A stretch of 64,000 nucleotides of DNA from NCBI GenBank assembly GCA_958295815.1, contig OY282374.1, positions 1,570,856-1,634,855 on the forward strand. The letters run 5' to 3'. A model generated the notes under the pieces. It saw only the letters and a program-made list of their open reading frames with translations, did no database searches and was not told where the DNA came from. This document shows, piece by piece, positions 17,483-24,466 of the stretch. The stretch is from Candidatus Poribacteria bacterium. Lineage in GTDB: Bacteria > Poribacteria > WGA-4E > WGA-3G. Position 1 is the first letter of the stretch, and every line of letters starts with the position of its first letter. The translations under genes and the position numbers were made by a program.

Positions 17483-18433
17483 ATGCCTATTGATTTCATT
17501 GAAGCACTCGCCACAGATGACCTATCTGCCATAAAAGCATCTCCTAAAACTGATGTTCATTGTCATGCGTTCTTCAGCGCACGCCGAGAGAATGTAGAAC
17601 GCTGGGTGGAACATCCTCTAACGAAACCTCCTGCTAAGATGGGTGGGGTTGAAGGAATGATGGCGTATGCAGACGCCGTCTTAGCACCACATATACTACA
17701 CCAACAAGGTTTTGAATTCGTCGCTGTGTCAGCGATGAACGATGCGATCCGAGATGGCGTTGTTATGCTTGAAATGAGCTTCGACATCCGACTCGCAGAA
17801 TTCTATCCCAATGGATTATCGGAACTTTGCGTGTTTATTGAGGCGTTAGTTGAGTGGTATCAAACGCAGGTTGAGTTACGTCCAGAACTCGGTTTTTCAA
17901 GAGGTAATGCCAACGATACGAAGTTAGTGAAATTGGCACACGAAGCAGTAGAATTAGGTGTGTTTCAATCGATTGATCTCTATAGCCGCCAAGAGGCGTG
18001 TCCGCCAGAGGTTATGAAGCCATTGTTTACAAAGGCACGTGATGCAGGAATGAAACTCAAAGCGCATGTTGGCGAGTTCCGGGATGCCGAAGAAGTTCGA
18101 CGGACTGTTGAAGTTCTTGACTTAGACGAGGTCCAACACGGCATCGCTGCCGCAGAATCGGTTGAAGTGATGCAGTGGCTCTCGGAAAATCAGATTCAAT
18201 TGAACGTATGTCCAACAAGCAACGTGATGCTGGATGGTGTGTCGGATCTCGCCTCACATCCCATTCGCGCTTTGTTTGACCACGGCGTACTGGTGACCAT
18301 TAACACAGACGACCTGATGATATTCGATCAAAGCGTTTCTGAGGAGTATCGAAATCTCTACCGAGCCGGTGTTTTCAGCGCGCAAGAGTTAGACGATATT
18401 CGGTGTGCGTCCCTGAAAACTGAGAGCGTATAA
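17483..18433 (+). CDS. Adenosine deaminase-like hydrolase
   Basis: The 316-residue protein has the adenosine/AMP deaminase TIM-barrel motifs: DVHCHAF (His26, His28), KAHVGEF (His195, Glu198), VQHGIAA (His219) and INTDDLMIF (Asp276, Asp277). These supply the zinc ligands and catalytic Glu/Asp of the family, so hydrolytic deamination of an adenine nucleoside or related base is likely. I chose the ATG at 17483 because the longer frame reads back through the hairpin repeats. The protein ends about 20 residues earlier than typical family members, just after the helix with AQELDDIRCAS, so a slightly truncated C-terminus is possible. It converges with the oxidoreductase gene 26 bases on. Confidence 0.85.
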   Translation: MPIDFIEALATDDLSAIKASPKTDVHCHAFFSARRENVERWVEHPLTKPPAKMGGVEGMMAYADAVLAPHILHQQGFEFVAVSAMNDAIRDGVVMLEMSFDIRLAEFYPNGLSELCVFIEALVEWYQTQVELRPELGFSRGNANDTKLVKLAHEAVELGVFQSIDLYSRQEACPPEVMKPLFTKARDAGMKLKAHVGEFRDAEEVRRTVEVLDLDEVQHGIAAAESVEVMQWLSENQIQLNVCPTSNVMLDGVSDLASHPIRALFDHGVLVTINTDDLMIFDQSVSEEYRNLYRAGVFSAQELDDIRCASLKTESV

Positions 18434-18458
18434 GAAGATACTTCCCGGTTTGCTATGG

Positions 18459-19538
18459 TTACTCGACCCGTGGTTGTCTTGCAGACGGATTTCTTTGTAA
18501 ACGGACTTTTGAATCTTTCAACGGAAGTTCAATACGTGCGCCGTTGTGTAGGTGTGATTCAATTATGCCAAAGATCAGTTCAGTGCTGGCATACGCGCAC
18601 CGGACGCCGCCTCGGGTCGGTTCCCCTGTATCTAATGCGTGAACAAGGTCTTTAATCAAGTTTGCAGTACTACTGGTATGTTCAAATGAGGGAAAGGTTT
18701 CGGGTATCTGACAGGTCCTCCACCCGGGTACATCTTGCCCTTTACGGAGATGCCACTGCCAACCGTTGTTCCAGCAAGTAACCGTTCCACCATCACAAAT
18801 TGCTTCCCATTCACTACTGCGTGGTGTTAGCAACGCATGTGCCGTCACACCATTTTCAAACTGGATTGTTCCTCCTCCACTCGGATCGGCCCGCAGCTCA
18901 TCCCCTTCAAAAACCGAATCGCCTTGTGGAAGATAGCCTGTGATCCAACTCGCAGAAGCATCGCTATTCAAACGTAAAATTAAGTCGATGTGATGGCTTG
19001 CTGAGTTGAAAAGTGTACCGTTTGAATAGATAATCAGGGTTCGTAGTTTACCGATTTCACCACTGTCAATGATCTCTTTCATCTTGTCAAAACCTGTATG
19101 CCACCGGCGATTTGTACCAAGGTTAAAGGCGACGTTGTTTTCTTCTACCGCAGATACCATTGCTGCTGCTTCGTCCATAGAAGCTGCCATCGCCTTTTCT
19201 GCATAGATGGCTTTCACACCGTGCGCTGCTGCGTAAATAACAATTTCTGCGCGATGCTCTGGTTGTGTGGCAACACTGACGATATCAGGCTGTTCTTTTT
19301 CAAGCATGTCACGGTAATCGGTGTATTGATTCGCTTTTGGGACGTTATATCTGTTTCCAAAATGTTCCATTACTTCTGGACGCAGATCAGCACATGCGAC
19401 AAGGTCGGTTCGCTCTTCGGCAAAATAGCCTGCAGCATGGGAGTAAGGTAACTTAATCGCTTCGTAATCGGGGACTTCGTTATCAATAAATGCACCCATC
19501 CGGCTACAACCAATAACAGCGGCACGATACGTTTTCAT
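18459..19538 (-). CDS. Gfo/Idh/MocA family oxidoreductase
   Basis: The 359-residue product begins MKTYRAAVIGCSRMGAF; the dinucleotide loop GCSRMG (residues 10-15) has Ser in place of the second Gly. YAEKAMAASMDEA holds the conserved EK pair, and SHHIDLILRL lies in the C-terminal substrate domain. These are NAD(P)-dependent dehydrogenases acting on sugars or cyclitols. The ATG at 19538 has AGGGAGA 6 bases upstream and is preferred over an in-frame TTG at 19559. It stands alone on the minus strand among plus-strand genes. Confidence 0.85.
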   Translation of the reverse strand: MKTYRAAVIGCSRMGAFIDNEVPDYEAIKLPYSHAAGYFAEERTDLVACADLRPEVMEHFGNRYNVPKANQYTDYRDMLEKEQPDIVSVATQPEHRAEIVIYAAAHGVKAIYAEKAMAASMDEAAAMVSAVEENNVAFNLGTNRRWHTGFDKMKEIIDSGEIGKLRTLIIYSNGTLFNSASHHIDLILRLNSDASASWITGYLPQGDSVFEGDELRADPSGGGTIQFENGVTAHALLTPRSSEWEAICDGGTVTCWNNGWQWHLRKGQDVPGWRTCQIPETFPSFEHTSSTANLIKDLVHALDTGEPTRGGVRCAYASTELIFGIIESHLHNGARIELPLKDSKVRLQRNPSARQPRVE

Positions 19539-19725
19539 CGGTATTCTCCCTATCCTCAATAGTTGAAATGAAACTCACAGAACTAAGATTATTCGACAAA
19601 AAATTTGTTACCTACCTCAGATACAAATTCCAGAGTTTTTCGCTAAATAGTGATTCGATGGCTCCTTTTTCCGCATTCGATCAATTGTTCACTCATGAAA
19701 AGAATAACCAATTTTGTAAAACACG

Positions 19726-19755
19726 TCAAGAACAAATCAGTCTGATTTTCCTTGA
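19726..19755. promoter_or_regulatory. Inverted repeat, possible operator
   Basis: TCAAGAACAAATCAG and CTGATTTTCCTTGA face each other around one T, giving an imperfect 30-base palindrome about 53 bases before the nucleosidase start. It could be a repressor operator or part of a leader hairpin. No T-run follows, so it is not a good terminator. Confidence 0.35.
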
Positions 19756-19808
19756 CGAACAGAGGTGAATCGTGTATCCTTAGAGAAAATAAATATGGAG
19801 CGAAATTT

Positions 19809-20528
19809 GTGAGTGAAAAAATATGTATTATGACGGCTTACGCCGACGAGACCCGTGCCCTCTTGAAGGTCTTGGGTCAGGAAGTAGGTAATTCCGTTGA
19901 TTGGAACAACAGACTACAGTTTGAATGCTTCTATAAAAACAAAAATTGGATTGTCATGCAGTCGGGAATGGGCAAAGTGCGTGCGGCATCAATGTGCCAA
20001 ATGATAATAGACAAGTATCAGGTGGATACCTTCTTTGAGTTCGGATTTGCCGGAGGGTTGGTAGAGACCTTGAATATCGGGGACATTGTGGTAATTACCG
20101 GTGTCTCTGAACACGATATCCCAAATAGATCTGAGATTCAGCTTGAGCAAGAGATATGGAGGGATTATCTTTTTCAAGTTTCTGCATCTTCAATCACTAA
20201 ATTCGCAACCGACCTATCAGCGAATCCTAATATTACTATTACAAAATCCACCGTAATTTGTGGAGATATGGACATATACGATCGTGAGGTTAGAGACAAG
20301 ATTGCCATAGAGAGTGGTGCTGTCGCAGTGAATTGGGAATCGTCCGCAATTGTGGATGTCTGTGCGATCAATAACGTCAAGTATATCGGCATCCGCGCCA
20401 TATCAGACTTGTGTGTTTCAGAGGATAGCGGTCCTATTCCCGAAGAGAGGGTTAAACGCTTGCAGGAATCAACTGAAGCTTACGTGAATGCTTTGGTAGA
20501 CTTCAGTGTGTTAGAAGTCAATGCCTAA
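19809..20528 (+). CDS. Phosphorylase/nucleosidase superfamily protein (MTA/SAH nucleosidase-like)
   Basis: The 239-residue product starts SEKICIMTAYADETRALLKV and follows the PNP/UDP-phosphorylase fold: MQSGMGKVRAASMCQMII, FFEFGFAGGLVETLNIGDIV (the GxAGG phosphate/ribose strand) and VNWESSAIVDVCAINN with the catalytic-site Glu, then IRAISD with the conserved Asp. This matches 5'-methylthioadenosine/S-adenosylhomocysteine nucleosidase-type enzymes, which free adenine from thio-nucleosides. The GTG at 19809 is chosen because GGAG lies 7 bases upstream and homology begins there. Confidence 0.8.
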   Translation: MSEKICIMTAYADETRALLKVLGQEVGNSVDWNNRLQFECFYKNKNWIVMQSGMGKVRAASMCQMIIDKYQVDTFFEFGFAGGLVETLNIGDIVVITGVSEHDIPNRSEIQLEQEIWRDYLFQVSASSITKFATDLSANPNITITKSTVICGDMDIYDREVRDKIAIESGAVAVNWESSAIVDVCAINNVKYIGIRAISDLCVSEDSGPIPEERVKRLQESTEAYVNALVDFSVLEVNA

Positions 20529-20618
20529 ATAGGACAGTTCATCCACCGTTACAGCGAGCATAGGATGTGAGTATTTACGGGCCGATATTGAGCGATAGTG
20601 CTGGATCATTGAGGGCAT

Positions 20619-21320
20619 ATGGTATCTGATAGAGAACTGATGAAAATACAGGTTGAAGCCCTATTCACACAGGATAAGAATGGATGCCTTCAACATATCA
20701 ACGAATCTTATGGTGATATGGAACTAGCACCTCGTTTCTTCTTTGGATACACCAACGAAGGTTCAATATGTAAGTTCCGGTATGACCTTCCGGACAGTGT
20801 AGTTGCTCAACTAATGGAAGTTGCTGTTGAACCGCTCCTTATGAATTCCCAGAAGATTCCAAAGAATCATAGGCAATTTGAGGCTATTCTTCAAAATCAT
20901 ACACCGATTAAACGTATCTGGATCGGGCCTGCTTATCGTTTTCCTGAACACATTGTACCACCGAAAAGTGTTGTCCGGCTATCGCATGCGCACGTTGAAC
21001 TTTTGAAGGGAGACTTTGAGGAAATGGTGCCCGAACTCAATGATTGCCAGCCTTATTTGGCAGTTGTTGAGGATTCACAGGCGGTGTCAATTTGCCGGAG
21101 TGTTCGCTTGTCATCGCGTGCCCATGAAGCTGGCGTTGAAACGCTGGCTGGTTATCAACGGCGTGGATATGCAATGTCTGTTGTCGCTGCTTGGGCTCTT
21201 GCTGTCCGTGCCCTGAATCTTATCCCTCTCTACAGCACTTCGTGGGACAATGTTGCTTCTCAAGGTGTTGCCCAACGGTTGGGCTTGGTGCAGTATGGCG
21301 TGGACTATCATGTGACATAA
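20619..21320 (+). CDS. GNAT-like acetyltransferase with N-terminal extension
   Basis: The 233-residue protein has an N-terminal half without recognised motifs and a C-terminal GNAT-like domain: YLAVVEDSQAVSICRSVRLS, ETLAGYQRRGYAMSVVAAW with an R-R-G-Y-A version of the acetyl-CoA loop (about residues 188-193) and PLYSTSWDNVASQGVAQRLGL, the N-x-x-S...A-x-x-L-G element. The layout resembles GNAT proteins in which the first half is a degenerate GNAT fold. GAGGG lies unusually close to the ATG. Confidence 0.75.
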   Translation: MVSDRELMKIQVEALFTQDKNGCLQHINESYGDMELAPRFFFGYTNEGSICKFRYDLPDSVVAQLMEVAVEPLLMNSQKIPKNHRQFEAILQNHTPIKRIWIGPAYRFPEHIVPPKSVVRLSHAHVELLKGDFEEMVPELNDCQPYLAVVEDSQAVSICRSVRLSSRAHEAGVETLAGYQRRGYAMSVVAAWALAVRALNLIPLYSTSWDNVASQGVAQRLGLVQYGVDYHVT

Positions 21321-21478
21321 CATGTGCCAGGAGATATCCTCAGATCCGCTTACGTCTTGCCTTCAAAAGTACATCCGAAATTGTGTCTGCGTAAAAGATT
21401 ATTATTTATTTTTAATCTTAACACATTTGTCTTTGAATCTTTGGTATAAATCTGAAGTGATTTGCAGATGACAGAACG

Positions 21479-22693
21479 GTGGTGATTAAACCGATGGCAA
21501 TGTCCGTTTATGCAGGCACAACTTTAGTAGAAGCACAAAAGATGGTCGAAGGCGATTACTCGGCTTTTGATTGGAGGCGTCGTATCATCTATTGCCAGGT
21601 TTATCTTGGTATAGATCCAGCAATTCGGGATGCCGAGAATGCCCTTGACAGTGACGAAGACAAACCTGTCGTTGTGGTTTTACTCCTCAAATCAGAGAAG
21701 ATGCTTGTCAAAAACCGAGTCAGGCGTCTAAGTGCCATCAAAGGTACACGAATTCTATCGGACGAAGAACTCCTGAAACGGACAGGTTACATTTTTGATA
21801 ACGAAAAATGGGATGGATCCCCCGAAGGCATTGTGATGCGTGCAAGCAATGGTGTTTATGTTGTGCAGTGCGATGCGGTTCAATATCAATGCTCACTGCG
21901 CGGAAAACGAGACGCGTTTAGCAAAAACCAACAGGTTTATGTTGGGGACCGAGTCAAAATTCAGGTAATTGATGAAAAACACGGTGTCATTGCCACCGTT
22001 ATGCGTCGCAAGAATCAATACAAACGGCGGGGAACTCAGTCTAAACGGGTTGTTCTCATCCCGAATCTTGATGGGATGGTTATCGTCTCTTCCGTAAAAG
22101 AGCCTCCGATCTGGCAGCGAATGCTGGACAAATTTCTCGTTATCGCTGAAGCATCGGGCATTGAACCGCTTATCTGTTTCAATAAAATTGACATGCTCGA
22201 AAACCGATCAGAAGTAGATTCGATGGTCGCGCTTTACGAAAAAATCGGTTATCGAACAATTATCACTAGTGCCACAACTGGCGAGGGAATTGAGGATTTG
22301 AAAGCGTGGATGAAAGGAAAGATTTCGATGCTTTCTGGATTGTCGGGCGTTGGAAAATCCTCGCTCTTAAATGCCCTTCAACCCAGTTTAAAGTTGAAAA
22401 CAAACGAAGTAAATCCACGACGTGGCGGAAGGCACACGACCGTTGCAACTCAACTTTACAGGTTGGATTTCGGAGGTTTTATCGCTGATACGCCAGGTCT
22501 ACGCGAGTTGCACTTTTGGGACATCGAGCCTCGCTTGATGGACCGGTATTTTCCAGAAATAAATTCACTCCGAGAGCGTTGCGTGAAAGGTGCCTGCACA
22601 CATGTTTATGAGGAAGGTTGTGTGGTGCAGGCTGCCCTGAAAACAGGAGACATCTCAAGATTTCGGTATCAAAGTTATTGTGAGTTTCAATAA
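21479..22693 (+). CDS. rsgA: RsgA-type ribosome maturation GTPase with extra N-terminal domain
   Basis: From about residue 115 the protein is a complete RsgA (YjeQ): OB-fold, then the circularly permuted GTPase order G4 NKID, G5 SATTGEG, G1 GLSGVGKSS (287-295) and G3 DTPG, and the C-terminal zinc motif Cys368, Cys373, His375, Cys381. RsgA acts in late maturation of the 30S ribosomal subunit. The first about 110 residues are not part of RsgA. They contain VYLGIDPAIRDAENAL, KPVVVVLLLKSEKM and RRLSAIKGTRILSDEELLKR-TGY, a pattern that faintly resembles the YbaK/aminoacyl-tRNA editing fold, but I am not sure. Starts at GTG 21479, ATG 21494 or ATG 21500 are all possible. Confidence 0.85.
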   Translation: MVIKPMAMSVYAGTTLVEAQKMVEGDYSAFDWRRRIIYCQVYLGIDPAIRDAENALDSDEDKPVVVVLLLKSEKMLVKNRVRRLSAIKGTRILSDEELLKRTGYIFDNEKWDGSPEGIVMRASNGVYVVQCDAVQYQCSLRGKRDAFSKNQQVYVGDRVKIQVIDEKHGVIATVMRRKNQYKRRGTQSKRVVLIPNLDGMVIVSSVKEPPIWQRMLDKFLVIAEASGIEPLICFNKIDMLENRSEVDSMVALYEKIGYRTIITSATTGEGIEDLKAWMKGKISMLSGLSGVGKSSLLNALQPSLKLKTNEVNPRRGGRHTTVATQLYRLDFGGFIADTPGLRELHFWDIEPRLMDRYFPEINSLRERCVKGACTHVYEEGCVVQAALKTGDISRFRYQSYCEFQ

Positions 22694-22809
22694 TAGGGCA
22701 ATTATAGTAATATATAACCAGAGTTTTACGGGCATTCGGGCGTAAAGCCCAACGCTTTAGCTTTGGGATATAGGTTTCCCGCTAAAGGCGTAATCCCTGT
22801 GAAATAGAT

Positions 22810-22839
22810 TTGACAAAATAGGCTAAAATGTAGTGTAAT
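22810..22839 (+). promoter_or_regulatory. Promoter for tnpB
   Basis: TTGACA (22810-22815) and TGTAAT (22834-22839) are separated by 18 bases, about 100 bases before the tnpB start and inside the left end of the element. The -35 hexamer is perfect and the -10 has five of six consensus bases. Confidence 0.5.
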
Positions 22840-22936
22840 TATAGTATCAAGTTGGCAGACATAACGAGCGTTGTTGCGAGACGACGTGTCTGCCTACCCA
22901 CTCGTTAGGGGTTAAAGACTTCAGACTTGATAGTCC

Positions 22937-24094
22937 ATGAAAACCTATAAGTATAAGATATACAATCAGTCGAATACAATCCGCATTGGCAACTTGCTTG
23001 ACGATATGTGGCAAGTGCATGAATACTTCCATAAGTGGCAAGACCAAAGATACAAAGACGGCTTATCGTATGCCAACTACGCTGCAATGTGTCAACATGT
23101 GAAGGATTTGAAACGCAGCACGCATCCACATTGGCAGTCTTTGCCAAGCCAAGCGATCCAAGCAGAGTTGGAACGTATTGATAATGCGTATCAACGCTTT
23201 TTCAAAAAACTCGGTGGTAAACCCCATATCAAACCTCGTCATAAGTTTAAGTCTATCACGCTTAAACAAGCTGGATATAAACTCACTAACAATCATATCA
23301 CCTTGACGTTGCGTAAATGGAATCCTAGAACACGGAAGTGGCAGTTTGATAAAGTGCCTTACACGTTTCATAAGCACCGTCAATGGCATGGCACGTTGGT
23401 CCGTATCACAATCAAACGAGACACTTGTGGTCATTATTGGCTTTGTATCACAACAACCTACACAGATTCTAAACCATTGCCAGCAACAGGTCAAAGCGTT
23501 GGGGCAGACAATGTAATACAAGGAATGGATTTGGTCTATTCCCAGACCAAATCCGGTATGAAAGACGCATATTTGACCCTTAGCACGGGTGAGAAGATAC
23601 AACACCGACAACCTTTGAAACAGTCCTTGAACAAACTTCGTAGTCTCAACAAAGAACTTTCTCGGAAAAAGAAAGGTTCTAATCGCTGGTGGTGGTGTGT
23701 CCGAGAACTCGCACGTCTCTATCGGAAAATAGCCAACCAACGCAACGACTTTCATTGGCAACTTGCAAGTAAACTTTGTAAGAAGTTTGATACGATAGTC
23801 CTTGAGACGTTGAACCTTGAGGGTATGAAACGCCTGTGGGGACGTAAAGTCTCTGACCTCGCCTTCTACCAGTTTGTTGAGATATTGAAGTATAAGTGTC
23901 AAAAACATAAGCGTCTTTTCAAACAAGTCGGTCAATGGACTGCTACAACGAAACCTTGTTCCGATTGTGGGTATCATAACCAAACCCTCACTCTGAATGA
24001 TAGGCAGTGGAGATGCCCCGCCTGTGGTTCACACCACGATAGGGACATCAACGCTGCGATAAACATTTTGCGGGCAGGGATAGCCGTTCCTTGA
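22937..24094 (+). CDS. tnpB: TnpB RNA-guided nuclease with in-frame insertion in RuvC-I
   Basis: The 385-residue protein has the TnpB layout: N-terminal recognition domain (YFHKWQDQRYKDG...), RuvC-I at Asp191, a bridging region (LRSLNKELSRKKKGSNRWW), RuvC-II Glu290 (IVLETLNLEGM), a zinc finger with Cys341/Cys344 and Cys360/Cys363, and RuvC-III Asp370 (HDRDINAA). TnpB is an omega-RNA-guided DNA nuclease that helps IS605-type elements persist. RuvC-I normally reads G-[IV]-D-x-G; here it reads VGAD followed by about 15 extra residues (192-206, NVIQGMDLVYSQTKS) before GMKDAYLTLSTG. The extra codons form a DNA palindrome with a copy elsewhere, so this looks like a recent in-frame insertion that probably blocks cleavage. 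Confidence 0.88.
   Translation: MKTYKYKIYNQSNTIRIGNLLDDMWQVHEYFHKWQDQRYKDGLSYANYAAMCQHVKDLKRSTHPHWQSLPSQAIQAELERIDNAYQRFFKKLGGKPHIKPRHKFKSITLKQAGYKLTNNHITLTLRKWNPRTRKWQFDKVPYTFHKHRQWHGTLVRITIKRDTCGHYWLCITTTYTDSKPLPATGQSVGADNVIQGMDLVYSQTKSGMKDAYLTLSTGEKIQHRQPLKQSLNKLRSLNKELSRKKKGSNRWWWCVRELARLYRKIANQRNDFHWQLASKLCKKFDTIVLETLNLEGMKRLWGRKVSDLAFYQFVEILKYKCQKHKRLFKQVGQWTATTKPCSDCGYHNQTLTLNDRQWRCPACGSHHDRDINAAINILRAGIAVP
23510..23554. repeat. Palindromic repeat inserted in tnpB
   Basis: The 45 bases after the Asp191 codon contain a perfect hairpin, GGATTTGGTCT-ATTCCC-AGACCAAATCC (stem 23527-23537 with 23544-23554, 6-base loop). The first 28 bases (AATGTAATACAAGGAATGGA and onward) match 27 of 28 at 36658-36685 in non-coding DNA, while the flanks of the two copies do not match. 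The length is a multiple of three, so the frame is kept. Confidence 0.7.
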
Positions 24095-24222
24095 CGATAT
24101 GCCTACGTTTTGCGTAGGGAAATGCCCACAGGTGGAGCGAAAATAAGACGGTGGACTCTACGAGAACACCGCAGTCGCTATGAAACCGAAGCCCACGCCT
24201 TTAGGCGTTGGGTGCTATCACG
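24060..24222 (+). ncRNA. Putative omega RNA (reRNA) of the TnpB element
   Basis: In IS605-type elements the guide RNA overlaps the 3' end of tnpB and runs through the right end, using the adjacent flank as guide. Here a hairpin (TGCCTACGTTTTGCGTAGG, near 24101) and the terminal CCCACGCC-TTTA-GGCGTTGGG hairpin follow the stop codon, and part of the region (AGGTGGAGCGAAAATAAGACG-like) is conserved in the remnant at 9610-9720. The 5' boundary is a guess. Bases after 24222 (CTCTGAATTGACACC) would be the guide. Confidence 0.45.
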
Positions 24223-24466
24223 CTCTGAATTGACACCTTAAGGCATTATTTTTATTCCGTCAACATTATCAGTACTTTGTAAATTCTTTTTCGAGAGAGG
24301 TTGATTAATCTCTTCAATCCAACCTACCAGTTACGCTTTTGAGTTAAACCCATGACTTTATTTTTCAGGGATAAATCACGAACACTGAACAGGACCCTTA
24401 ACTAACCATATAACAATCGCGAGACTGTCTCTTCACAGACTGGTAACTAGAAAGGAACAATAAGCC

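Larger units (their letters stand above)
22735..24222 (+). mobile_element. Solo TnpB element (IS200/IS605 group, no tnpA)
   Basis: The element holds a promoter, tnpB and a right end. Matching subterminal hairpins mark the ends: CCCAACGCTTTAGCTTTGGG (22748-22767) at the left and CCCACGCC-TTTA-GGCGTTGGG (24192-24212) at the right, both of the CCCA-CGC-TTTAG-TTGGG form. The right end closes with TGCTATCACG, also found at the older remnant near 9719. No Y1 transposase gene is present, so movement would need TnpA from elsewhere. The left boundary is approximate. Confidence 0.75.

Noticed and set aside
24229..24260. TTGACA with TATTCC as a promoter for the metallohydrolase
   Set aside because: The -10 hexamer is poor and the site is over 200 bases from the start codon.
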